Shown: positions 54,081 to 64,000 of the stretch, piece after piece
How the letters are laid out: each line of letters starts with the position of its first letter
Position numbering within the stretch: position 1 is the stretch's first letter
Source of the DNA: Forficula auricularia
Lineage: Eukaryota > Arthropoda > Insecta > Dermaptera > Forficulidae
Direction: 5' to 3'
Assembly (NCBI GenBank): GCA_024734495.1
Contig: JALMQS010000009.1
Span: forward strand, 124,001-188,000
DNA length: 64,000 bases
Notes under the pieces: generated by a model
Databases searched by the model: none
Told to the model about the DNA's origin: nothing
What the model saw: the letters and a program-made list of their open reading frames with translations, nothing else
Translations under genes and position numbers: made by a program

Positions 54081-54688
54081 AACGGTGTTTTTTTTAGAGG
54101 TTCACAATTATAAATTAAAATAAAACAAAGAAACATATTTTTAATATCAATGAAACTGGCTTTATTGGAAAGATAATTTTATACCATTAAGGTTTGAATA
54201 TGATTTCGGCCATGTGGCCACCGCGTGATGGCGCAATCTGGATTTCCAATTTTTACACACTTTTCTCAGCAATTGCGGCCGTATTTCGCCAATAATTCGC
54301 CGAATGCTGTGTTCCAAGTGTTCAAAACCTCTCTGATTTATCGACGTAGACAAGTGACTTGACATATCCCCAAAGAAAATATCCAGTGTGGTTAGATCAC
54401 ACTATCTTGGTGACCAATTAATAGGACCATTGCGTGAACACTTGGAATATAACATTCGGCGAATTATTGGCGAAATACGGCTGCAATTGCTGCGAAAATT
54501 GTTTGAAAATTGGAAATCCAGATTGCGTCAGCCGCGGCGGCCACATGGACGAAATCATATTCAAACATTATTGGCATAAAATTAACTTTCCAATAAAGCC
54601 AGTTTCAATGATATTAAAAATATTTTCTTTGTTTTATTTTAATTTAAAGCTGTGAGCCTCTAAAAAAACAAAACAAAAAAAACACCCT
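54081..54688. mobile_element. Mariner-derived foldback FB2
   Basis: TA on both sides (54079-54080 and about 54689-54690). Ends ggtgttttttttagaggttc and the complement gagcctctaaaaaaaca...cacc. Arms of about 250 bp each encode the same transposase C-terminus in opposite directions: minus HLEHSIRRIIGEIRPQLLRK and plus HLEYNIRRIIGEIRLQLLRK. Design as in FB1 (3953-4564), but the two transposase ends are from a different lineage. Confidence 0.75.
54190..54400 (-). pseudogene. Mariner-like transposase C-terminus, left arm
   Basis: Reading from 54398: LWGYVKSLVYVDKSERF (the FLWGYxKSxVY motif), a frameshift, then EHLEHSIRRIIGEIRPQLLR, KVCKNWKSRLRH and a degraded GGHxxEIIF end. The matching right arm (plus, 54430-54580) reads IRRIIGEIRLQLLRK, then RGGHMDEIIFKH in another frame. 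The catalytic residues lie outside both pieces. Confidence 0.7.
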
Positions 54689-54689
54689 T

Positions 54690-55024
54690 ATAAGCGAGGG
54701 GACTTTGACCAGAAGAGAGAGCTCGAAAAAAAACTCATGCCTCAGCCTTCAAGAAGGCAAGACGATATATTTTTTTTAATGAAGCAAAAATACACATTAA
54801 TTTTCAAGAATTGATTCGGATTTTTTGCTTGTGCTCACTTTATGGGTGATATTATTCGAAACTTATACTACTCGACTTTGGCCATTTTTGGGATTGTCAC
54901 TAAGAAGATTAGACCCGAACCCACTGAAGAAGATTCCTTGGAGAACTGGATACACCATTTTGTTGCCAGATAATTTTTTGAGCTATTTTTTTGGTTTTTC
55001 GGCCTTTCTAGTTATAAGATAATT
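54690..55024. other. No recognised feature
   Basis: The 65-codon plus frame (54825-55022) has no motif. No repeat was noticed. Confidence 0.35.
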
Positions 55025-55160
55025 TACGATACTTATTATTATTATTATTATTTTAATTTGTCTCTACCAGGATCAGATTTTAGCCGGATGCCTCGATTTT
55101 GGATTAGAACCCGGATCCACTTGGTTAGCAGGCTGGTACGCCAACCCCTAGCTTCAATGA
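55025..55160 (-). mobile_element. tRNA-derived SINE with (AAT)n tail
   Basis: On the minus strand: A box-like gttggcgtaccagcctgcta (55144-55125), B box-like gggttctaatcc (55113-55102), body ggcatccggctaaaatctga, tail (AAT)n at 55032-55052. Confidence 0.6.
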
Positions 55161-55739
55161 TAACATTTTTGTAATTTTTAATTCAAAAACTTTTTTAAAT
55201 TTTCTTTTTTTCTCTCCAATTCGTATTATCTAGTAATATAACATTTAATTTTAAAATATTTTTATTTTTTAATTATTTTTGCAAATTTTCAATAAACCGC
55301 TCCATTTAAAATTTTAATTTTTTCCCCTCGACAGCACCTCTGAACATAAATTTTTTTTTATTTATTGCTATTTATACCTATAATATAGAATAGTATAGAG
55401 TCTGTTTCCGAGTTTGGTTGGGGAAAGGTGAACTTGCATCCGGAAATCGTAATTGCGAAGCAAATGAGGACAGCTCTAAAGTATCTCCCTCATTCAATCT
55501 AAAGAAAATCTTTCAGCCGATTTTCAGAAGGGATGCAACTTCTCTATTCCTCATACTTTAAAACCGAACAGCGATTTAGGACGCTGCAACCCAACTAATA
55601 ATATCTAATAATTATAATAATTAAATTTATTACTAGAGTGGACTCTTACCAAGCTGCCCGTGACAACTCAGCCCTCCACTCCAACATCTACAAAATTTAC
55701 GAAACCATGCACAAAATAGTTTTCACTATTTTCTAATTT
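55161..55739. other. No recognised feature
   Basis: AT-rich; nothing supported. Confidence 0.35.
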
Positions 55740-56742
55740 CATTGATAAGTCACTATTAATAACATCACTAAAAAGAGAAAATCAAAATAATTTTTATAAA
55801 AAAAAATAAATAAAACCGACTTCAACAAAATTAAATGCAACAAATAAAATAATAAGAACTTAAAAATAAAATAAAATCCACTAAAATGTATAAAATAATG
55901 ATCTAATTTAGGTTACAACTAAACACGAACGCCACGGTGCCAAACAAACTATACCTATAAGCGAGCGTACCCGCCAAACGTACTAAGTAGATCCGTCGAG
56001 TGCGATTCATAAAATGTATATGTTTAGCACCGACTTCAAAAATGATTTCATGTTAATATTTCGTCGTTTAGTTGTAACTAAATTAGATCATTATTTTATA
56101 CCTTTTAGTGGATTTTATTTGATTTTTAAGTTCTTATTATTTTATTTGTTGCATTTAATTTTTTGAAGTCGGTTTTATTTTTTTATAAAAATTATTTTTA
56201 TTTTTCTCTTTTAGTGATGTTATTAATAGTGACTTAATATAATACCTTACGTGAGTCTCGTAAGAGAAAGCGTCGGGCGAATGAATGATAAAATGATAAT
56301 AAATTTCAATTCATAAATATAGAAATTCTCTCGAAACGTTTGCGGGTTTTAAATGAATGTTTTTAAGATTTTTTATAAAAGATATTATTTATTATAATTT
56401 CGATTATTTGGTCATAAGAATTGGAGATTTACTTTATTTCGTCATTGATCATATCTTCAGAAGTTGGCCAAATTAATATGGCGCTACCCCTAAGGTACCT
56501 CCTTCCAATAAAAAAAGAATTATTAAAATCGGATTCATAAACAAAGAAGTTATGCCTGAACAAACATATCAAAAAAGGTCCAAACAGCAATGAAAAAACG
56601 GGACCAATCGGAAGCTAGATCTCGAACCCAATGCAAAAAACCCATCAAAATCGGTTCACAATTGGCGGAGATATGAGGTAACATAGACACAAAAAAAAAT
56701 CAGTCGAATAGAGAACCACCTCCTTTTTTGAAGTCGGTTAAA
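55740..56742 (+). repeat. Family A repeat, copy A3 (fullest copy)
   Basis: Both arms of the palindrome are present: agtcactattaataacatca and ctaaaaagagaaaatcaaaa at the left, ttctcttttagtgatgttat and taatagtgac at the right, with aaaaccgacttc / gaagtcggtttt further in. A non-palindromic 3' part follows (gtctcgtaagagaaagcgtc to ctccttttttgaagtcggtt). Confidence 0.7.
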
Positions 56743-56745
56743 AAG

Positions 56746-57441
56746 TTAAAAAATAATTTTTAAGAAAAAATAAAACCGACTTCAAAAAATTAAATACAAC
56801 AAATAAAATACACTAAAGGTATAAAATAATTATTATCTCATTTAGTTAGAACTAAACTACGAAAATATTAAGATAAATTACTTTTTGAAGTCGGTGCCAA
56901 ACCTATAAGCGAGCGTACCAACCAAACGTACTAAGATCCGTTGAGTGCGATTCATAAAAGGTATATGTTTAAACCGACTTCAAAAGTAATTTCATGTTAA
57001 TATTTCGTCGTTTAGTTGTAACTAAATAAGATAATAATTATTTTATACCTTTTAGTGTATTTTATTTGTTGCATTTAATTTTTTTGAAGTCGGTTTTATT
57101 TTTCTTAAAAATTATTTTTATTTTCTCTTTTTTAGTGATGTTATTAATAGTGATCATATGATCAGAACTTGACCAAATTAATATGGCACCATCCCTAAGA
57201 TACCCCTTTCCAAGAAAAAAGAATCATCGAAATTATTCATAAGCAAAGAAGTTAGGCCTGAACAAGCCTAACAAAAAAGGTCTAATACCTATGAAAAAAA
57301 ATGGGACCAATCGGAAGGTAGACTGAACCCAATGCAATTATTTTTCAAAATCAGTTCACAATTGGCTGAGATATGAGGTAACATAGACAAAAAAAATTCA
57401 GTCGAATAGAGAACCTCCTCCTTTTTTGAAGTCGGTTAAAA
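56746..57441 (+). repeat. Family A repeat, copy A4, directly downstream of A3
   Basis: Same palindrome and 3' end as A3, but the stretch corresponding to 56230-56450 is deleted. Head-to-tail arrangement with A3, only a few bases apart. Confidence 0.7.
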
Positions 57442-58137
57442 AATAAGTCTCATAGGTGGAGCAAAGTCAAAGTCATTTAAAGTGGAACATTGCAAACAAT
57501 TATATATTTTATTCCAATTACAATACATCAATTGAGTTGAATTTAGTTGTTTTTTTTCTTTTCTTTTTTTGTATTTTCGTTTTCCCTAAATAAAACTTTA
57601 ATCGGTAATTTATCCCCAACCTAATTTATTCAACAAAAGACATAGAGAGAGAAAGAAAAACAAAAGGTCTATTATTTTTAAAATAAAACCAGTTAAAATA
57701 TTATGGATTTCAAAGAGGGATACAACAAAACAATGGAAAGTAAATTTCCTTTCGACAGGTACATTGCAACGAATCTGTCCGTCCCCTTTCTCTTCCACCT
57801 CCGCATCCCCTTCCGACTGGATTCAAATAATAAAACAAAAACAGGATAAAACCTTGCTTTTATTTATTTTTTTATTTGATAATAAACATTTCTCTCATTT
57901 TGTAAATACACTTTCAATACAGCCACTCAGAAGTCACTATAAAATTTAGTGAGAGAGTTTTTTTTTTATACGCCATCAATACAGTGAAATGGCACTACAC
58001 AGCGTTTAATCGTTTTTGATTATTAATGTTTTATTAATTAATTAAACTAATTACTAAAAGGTGGGTTTAAATCAGTGTTTGCCAATCTATCTATATTCGA
58101 TTTGGATGACTTGGATCGCCAAATGTCTACGCCAAAT
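57442..58137. other. No recognised feature
   Basis: AT-rich; the opposed frames at 57610-57949 have no motif. Confidence 0.35.
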
Positions 58138-58325
58138 CAGGGCCGGCGCTAGCAGTTTCACCGCTCCGGGCAAAAAGGTAAAATGCCGCCCCTTTATAAA
58201 AAAAATTAAAAGAGATATCCTATACCCTTCCCACGCTTAGTAGTAAAAACCTGAGCAAAAAAAATTGATATTAAAAATAACTTTTAAGGAGTTAGGTGTT
58301 GGTTCTAGGTGAAACATTTAAATAT

Positions 58326-58965
58326 AATAATAAAACTTGAGCAAGATGCGAGGTAGGTTTCACAAAAAAGAAATAAAACAAAATTGAGTTTTGAATTTGA
58401 TATATTTCGGGGGTGACCCCATCATCAGGAGTCAAAATAAACTGATTATACAATAGAAAAATAATTTTACAAATAACAATTTTTTTTAATATTTTATGAA
58501 ATGTATGTGGTGAGGAGAAAGTAGGGGTAAGAGGAGAAGTTGTTCTAAGAATTAATATTTTCGACAAATGGAAAAATTGAGTTTTGAACCAGCTGAAGGG
58601 AAGCTATACCTACTATTATAATAAATAATGGGAAAGTACGTGACAGGGTACAACTGGAAAAGTGCCTGAGAGGTACAATTAACTTAATATTTTGAATGTG
58701 CAAACAATAGAAGGAATGTTTAGTTAATTTATTATAATATATATCAACAATTGAAATTTTATCTACTTCTAATTGGTTATGAAAAAATTTGAATTTATTT
58801 GATAGGGCTATTTTAATGTCCGTAGATTCTTCCAATTTAAGGCCTTTTCTTTCGAAATGAATGTGGATAGGATTATTATTAGAGGTGGAATGATTGATTG
58901 AATTTAAAACTCAATTTTGTTTTATTTCTTTTTTTGTGAAACCTACCTCGCATCAAGTTTTTTAT
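58326..58965 (-). mobile_element. Penelope-like fragment with inverted ends
   Basis: gatgcgaggtaggtttcac and aaacaaaattgagttttgaa at the left are inverted at 58905-58960 (actcaattttgttttatttc, gtgaaacctacctcgcatc). The left side carries a hammerhead-like motif. The minus-strand frame 58835-58545, extended upstream, reads HIHFERKGLKLEESTDIKIA, NQLEVDKISIVDIYYNKLT and could be the tail of a Penelope-type protein. That is an inference from context, not a firm match. Confidence 0.4.
58390..58437 (-). ncRNA. Hammerhead-like motif, family R3
   Basis: Minus strand: CUGAUGA (58428-58422), U, GGGG, UCA, CCCC, C, GAAA (58408-58405), UAUAU and C (58399). Stem II is four G-C pairs with a U-C mismatch at its base. 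Stem III is the palindrome AUAUAU without loop. Stem I can form only after an internal loop (UUUUGA with UCAAAA). Weaker than the motif at 13762. Confidence 0.35.
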
Positions 58966-59726
58966 TAGATATTAAAAATGTTGAAGTTTTGATTTTCATA
59001 TCTAAATAAGAGAGGTAAAAATTAGCCCTCATAGGAGGTGTATCCTACTGCATGAAACACCAAAGTGGCCAAAAATTGACGGATTTGAGCTTTTTTCTAA
59101 AAATGTTTGTTTAGAAAAGCTGTCTATTTTTTAATTATTACCTACTCACCGGATTTTTTCAAGACACATTATGAGACAATTTTCAAAAACTCACGGCAAA
59201 TAATAATTGTAGGTAACGCACTCTACTTCACTAACAACTAACCTGTAAGGCAATCAATGCATAAATAAAACAATCTAACTGCCTTTTTCCTTTTATTATA
59301 GTAGCGTAACCATTTTTATACAGGAGTTTAATACGCTTTTGAGCGCTTTCCTTGAAATGTTTTGATATTTTATCTATATTGCTCTGAATTTTTGGTTCGG
59401 TTTTGGATTTGGTGTTTAATACACGAAAACTCTACTCATCTTTCAAAACGTGTTTTTATTTAAAAACTACATACCTCAACCTTGTTATGTCGTTCTCATG
59501 TTTGAGGATTTTTGAAGTGAATGGGTACCTATATTTAAAAGTTCGTAAAACATATTAAAAACAAATTTTATTAAAATTTCACCTATTAATTTTTCATAAG
59601 TATTCAAAAGAATGTTGGTTTAATAATTTTCTTCATAAACTAGTTAATTTTACAGCTCATTTGTCGCCTCCTTAGGTTGCCGCCCCGGGCTGAGGCCCGG
59701 CTTGCCTATCCCTAGCGCCGGCCCTG

Positions 59727-60437
59727 ACCAAATCACTGTGGCAAAAAAAAAAAAACATTCGCTTTCGAGCAACAACTGATGTGATTTTCGTTAAGAGCTC
59801 GTTGCGGCACACCCTTGTTTCTTCTTGGGCCCTGCGCGAGACCGTGGTGAACTTGTGCATCGGCCCCAAAGGAGTGCCGATCACGAATTTCAACAAAATC
59901 CATCATGGTATTTCTTCTCTTGCACAAGCGAAGGTTCTATTCTTCATTAAACGCATAGAAGAGATAAATTGGAAGACAACCAACAGAGATCCATCAAGTT
60001 CACAGGCGTCATATCCATAACCGGAGCCATTAAGAAATCACCAATTCCAACTACATAAACATATATTCATTTCAATTTTAAAGGAATTTATCTACTATAA
60101 TAAAATTTATATATCAAAAAAACTTTGTTTATTTAATCAGCACTTCTCTACCTCTCATTAAAATAATCACAAAAAAAAACATCCCTGATTATACCCCCAT
60201 CCATCACAATACATAAGCATGCCTATAACAAACTATTATTATTGTGGATATTTCGATATTTCAGAACGATAAATTATCTTATCTAGAATAGTACCATATT
60301 TGTAGATAATGCAACCCACACAACGAATTCTTTTGTTGTATATCCAGCTTACCACTACATCAAAATGAATTTATCTACATCCAATCGAGTATTTCAACCC
60401 ATGAGAAATAACAGATAGAATATTTTTAATTACTTAT
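59727..60437. other. Unassigned; a moderately GC-rich patch
   Basis: 59770-60040 is less AT-rich, with opposed frames of unclear origin (minus MLKFVIGTPLGPMHKFTTVS). A phrase ccggagccattaag (60020) recurs as ctggagccattaaa at 61235, so both are parts of an old repeat. No gene is called. Confidence 0.3.
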
Positions 60438-60490
60438 ATCGACTAATGATGAAGTTCAATCCTTCGAAACTATAGTGTATAAGAAATAAA
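60438..60490 (+). repeat. Degraded family R2 hammerhead-like motif
   Basis: Plus strand: CUAAUGA (G5 mutated), U, GAAG..CUUC, GAAACUAUAGUG (C17 changed to G). Same words as at 45791 and 46300, with the downstream aagaaataaataag. Predicted inactive. Confidence 0.5.
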
Positions 60491-60502
60491 TAAGAGATAG
60501 GG

Positions 60503-60660
60503 TTGGCCGAGACGATAGCCTACAAGCCTCCTAATCAAGTGCCTGGGTCGGGCTCGAATCTGATCCCTAGATAGAAGACAAAATTTAAAATAATAGTTTG
60601 TAAATTTGCTGATGGCTAGAAAGGCCGAAAAGCCCAAAAAAATAAATAAATAATAACTAA
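60503..60660 (+). mobile_element. tRNA-derived SINE
   Basis: A box-like gttggccgagacgatagcc (60506 on), B box-like cgggctcgaatctgat (60548-60563), body ggctagaaaggccgaaaagc, tail aaataaataaataataac. Confidence 0.6.
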
Positions 60661-62590
60661 TGATATCGGGTACTCGTAAATAAAAAATATATAGTATGCA
60701 TGCTTAAAGCGTATTTATTGGGAGATTTATATATGTTAATTTAAAAATGTGCCTATTTTTATATTTTCATCAAGCAGATGACAACATCGTTGAACTTCCT
60801 TATGAATCATCACTTCTGCTATTCTCAGCAAACTAAATGTTTTCATTAGATTTATTGGCAAATCACTAAAAACTACATGACAAATTTCAAACTCATAGCT
60901 TCAATATTTCTGTAACAACTGTTAATAAATGTGTAAGTCGATTTTTGTGAAAAATTATGTAACTCCACAGGAAGGAAGGCCCTGGTGTTAGCCACATTGT
61001 GAATAAGTGTCTAGCCCATAGGAGGAATGATAGAAATTTTAGAGAGATGTGAATTATTGTACCTCCCATTAATTTGTACACCTGTCTAAACTTTTAAGTC
61101 CCTGCCCTGTAAAGTTTGGTAAAGGGGACTTACACACTTATTCACACTTGTTGCAGATTTAAGAAGCTTCACACGGCAAGGAGAACAGACGCATAGATAA
61201 AGAGGCATAAAACGAAGTCCCTATATAAATAACTGGAGCCATTAAAGCGTCACAACGGCACTGAGCAACTGAAAAAACCCTGAAAACATTTTCTACAAAT
61301 AAATCTAGAATTTCAATGAATTTTGATTTAATTTGGTAACGGCTTTACTCAACCTCGAAAAGTAAATATCAAAAACAATTAAAACGATGAATTTACACAG
61401 GTATAGAAACCTCATCAGATCGCATGGTGGAATAAAATCAGAAAACTAGAGAAATAAAAATAATTTATCAAAGTCAAATGAAATTTTCAAAATTATCTAT
61501 CTAAGCTGATATTTAATTTTCATCACGATTTATTTATGAATCTGGCAATTAAATTGAATATTATGGAAAGATCGGTTTCAAAGGTGGTAAATTCAGCCGT
61601 TCCAGATTAGTTTGTGAATTCGATAAAAGGATTAGCGAGAATGGCTTTCATGGAAAGTTTCGGTTGTTGCTATTATATCCTGATAATGGATGGAATGAAA
61701 TAGATTAATACAATTCCTTCGAGACCTCCCAGGCTTAATAATTAGCCAATTTCAATGGAATAATTACTATTCACCATCAGGCAAAGTAATTTAAATAATA
61801 AATTTACAATCAATTAAGGTTGAAACTCAAAATACAATAATTCTTGATTCGAATTAAAAAATTAAATATACTATTTATGATCCATAAGTATGAATTTACT
61901 TTCATTTATTTATGGATATTAAAAAATGTCCTTTAAAGTTAAAACTTTTACTTTTTTGTGCAACTTCTTCTTGTTTCAATATCATTAAAAAAAATGACTA
62001 AAAATCTAATTTTCTCTGAATTAAGGTAGTTGTTTCACCATATAGGTTTTCTTATAATTTTTTTGAAATTTAGACAGATTATTATTTAAATACTTCCGCA
62101 TCGATAGGTGATCAAAACGAAATTTATGAACAATATAGTTCCGGAGATATTGAAGAATAGTTTTTTAGACTCTTATGCATTGCACTAAACGGAAAATCCG
62201 AAAGTTTACATAATATTTAATTATAATTAAGAAACTCTTCTTATCAATGTTATAAAAAACTAAACCAACATTAAACAATAACTAATAGATTTTTTAAGAA
62301 AATTTTAATTCATAGTTACAACACAGTTTCTGAGATAATAATTAATAAATAATGAAAAATTTACACTAAAAACAAGCTGGCAACAAAGCATTTATTTAAC
62401 CTAAAAAGTGGGTTAATTTTACTACTTTTTTGACGTTTTTTCGCTTCAACCATTGTCGCAACAGCTTTCAGTCGCTTATTAAGAACTTTTTCTTTTATAA
62501 ATCGATCTTTATAATGTATTTTATCTGTCATTTTTATGATAAAAATATTCAAACTCGGACAATGTTGCCAGATTTGTCAAACGAGAACGG
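60661..62590. other. No recognised feature
   Basis: The longest stretch in the window without a recognised repeat. The 63-codon minus frame at 62361-62552 is Lys-rich (KEKVLNKRLKAVATMVEAKK) but has no family match that I know. It may be ordinary single-copy intergenic or intronic DNA. Confidence 0.35.
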
Positions 62591-62591
62591 G

Positions 62592-62614
62592 ATTGGCTAG
62601 TAGTGGTATATAAA
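62592..62614 (+). promoter_or_regulatory. Possible core promoter (inverted CCAAT plus TATA)
   Basis: attggct (62592-62598) is followed by tatataaa (62607-62614) in a locally less AT-rich context. A start would fall near 62640. No reading frame downstream supports a gene, and TATA-like words are frequent in this composition, so this is weak. Confidence 0.2.
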
Positions 62615-62954
62615 CAAGTTTTGGGCTTATGAATTATGAATCCTTATTGTCTGTTCTATATACTCTAGCATTAACTTTTTGCTAATATTTTCGCGAAACA
62701 ACTACCTTTAAAATTCGTCAAAATTTAGTCACATTTTGAAGAAATTTTTATGAACTCATGAAAATTAGCACAACATTTCCGTAAGCCGGGTATCCGAAAT
62801 CACTCACTTGAGCTTTAAAATTACAAAGCTAAAATTCCGCTAAGTCTCACCTAATTATTAGAAATTGTCCTCAGTCACTTAGAAACTAATAAAATATTAC
62901 AAGACTAGCAATATGAATTTAGATTCAGACGGTACTTTTCCACAAATGACATCT

Positions 62955-63115
62955 TAACGTATGTAACTCAAATCTGTGGAACAAAACTCTAGAGACCGAG
63001 AAAGAGACTCTGGCAGTAGTCCTGGATAGTTCAAAGGCTTTTGACCAAGTTTGGCGCAAACCTCTTATTGCTAAACTGCCAGCCATGAATGTGTATTTTT
63101 CAACTAGAAGTTGAG
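62955..63115 (+). pseudogene. Non-LTR reverse transcriptase fragment (motif A)
   Basis: In one frame: LETEKETLAVVLDSSKAFDQ, VWRKPLIAKLPAMNV. This is the reverse transcriptase motif A region (VxLDxSKAFDxVWHxxLLxKLP) with its catalytic aspartate kept. Flanks on both sides are unrelated, so it is a short isolated piece. The wording resembles the L3 group, but membership is not proven. Confidence 0.75.
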
Positions 63116-64000
63116 CCCTGTTATTAACCAAATTTAAAAAAAGGAGGAGATTATCAATTCATAGGAATATTTTTTTTAGACATCTTTAGAGACGTATCTG
63201 TTTGAATTTTTTAGTTACAATAAAGGGAAATGATTCAATAGACGGGAAATAAGAGAAGAGCCCTGATTTTAAAATAAAAATTTCCTAATTTTAATAAATT
63301 TTATTTGTCATGAAATATTATGGGTTTTAAAATTAAAGTTTCACTTCCCACGTGAGCCTATGTGGATGAGGTTTACACATTTTTTTAATAATTATTTTAA
63401 TTAACTCGCAAATAAAATTAACTAAATAAGAGCATCTGTTTTCTAGTCATTATGCTAAGGTGCAAAAAAAAATTGTATTCACAAAAATGAGTTTTTTCTA
63501 TGTTGATTTGATGATGCTTTGGAGGTTGACTTGTTTATCAAAAGATAATTTTTGGCTAAAACGACTTCCAATGCACATTTTTAATAAGAAAATCTATTAT
63601 AATCCACGACATTTCGACAGCTATGGTTGCGGAGTCGATTATTGATAAACTGATGATTTTTTCTTTTTCTTTGTTTTCACTTGCTGAGATATTTTTATAT
63701 CCATATAAAACTGAAAAATTTTATTTAAAGATAAACCCTGAGATAGTGTCCTCCATTTGTAATAAGTATGAAAATGAAAATCTATTGTATTTCATATTTT
63801 AAATGTATATCCGAAATACAATGCTTTGAGGGAAGTTTATATGAGGGACTCTATTGAGTATGTTGAAAATTTGGGACATTTTAAGGACTTTGAGCTTACA
63901 AAAGTTGAGGAGCTTATATAATTTTATTGTGGGTGCTCTGCGTCTCCGTTCATTTATTATAAACTAGCTGCAAGGCCCACATTCGCCTCATTACTAGCCA
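63116..64000. other. No gene; retroposon start at the edge
   Basis: The 61-codon plus frame at 63460-63645 has no motif. At about 63965 actagctgcaaggcccacat resembles the start of the elements at 16242 and 43553 and runs off the window. Confidence 0.35.

Larger units (their letters stand above)
58138..59726. mobile_element. hAT-like element, 1589 bp
   Basis: Perfect inverted ends CAGGGCCGGCGCTAG / CTAGCGCCGGCCCTG, each followed inward by a GCCGCCCC block. Flanks gccaaat (58131-58137) and accaaat (59727-59733) suggest a 7-8 bp duplication with a mismatch. No transposase is recognisable; a Penelope-like segment occupies 58326-58965. Confidence 0.7.

Noticed and set aside
59672..60020. Overlapping frames on both strands in the GC-richer patch
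   Set aside because: Three frames compete, none has a recognisable motif, and part of the sequence recurs at 61235, so it is probably an old repeat.
62925..63131. 68-codon minus-strand frame
   Set aside because: Antisense shadow of the plus-strand reverse transcriptase motif A fragment.

Overview
The window looks like intergenic or intronic DNA from an arthropod, most likely an insect nuclear genome. It is strongly AT-rich and its reading frames are short. Nearly everything recognisable belongs to eukaryotic transposable elements of insect type: mauritiana-type mariner, Tc1/mariner foldbacks, pogo/Tigger, hAT, TTAA-inserting and PIF/Harbinger-like DNA elements, Jockey-like and RTE-like LINEs, Penelope-like debris and tRNA-derived SINEs. 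I could not support any host protein-coding gene. The only long intact frame is a 347-codon mariner transposase (8371-9414, minus strand).

Layout. 0-6 kb: an old dispersed repeat, a TTAA-flanked element with a small hAT inside, a foldback made from two opposed copies of a Tc1/mariner transposase 3' end, and two more palindromes. 6.9-9.6 kb: a long-armed foldback (F1) split by a hAT relic with an 8-bp target duplication, with the apparently intact mariner at its right edge. 10.3-13.05 kb: two opposed TTAA-flanked elements (X1, X2), each hit by repeat family A. 13.4-13.9 kb: a Penelope-like palindrome whose right arm carries a near-complete hammerhead ribozyme motif. 13.9-17.3 kb: a pogo-like element, a second F foldback and another hAT. 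17.5-19.8 kb: a deep nest (tRNA-like foldback, Harbinger-like element, two LINE 3' ends, small poly(A) retroposon). 19.9-21.2 kb: a Tigger relic and a palindromic pair of tRNA-like SINE heads.

26.1-38.25 kb is the oddest part. A decayed Jockey-like LINE (endonuclease, reverse transcriptase, C-terminal tail, 3' end) is split inside its reverse transcriptase by about 8.5 kb. The insert is 2.4 head-to-tail copies of a 3.2-4.2 kb unit. Each copy carries a C-rich minisatellite, and two carry a gag-like coiled-coil remnant. A possible tRNA primer-binding site lies near the unit junction.

38.6-64 kb is again a mosaic: inverted and tandem repeats, more family A copies, SINEs, a third LINE family, a second mariner-derived foldback, and two further hammerhead-like motif families (about 45.8 and 58.4 kb) in Penelope-like debris.

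Recurring themes are the very large number of palindromic (foldback) structures and repeated nesting that allows relative dating. All family calls come from reading motifs and termini by eye; no database search or folding was run.
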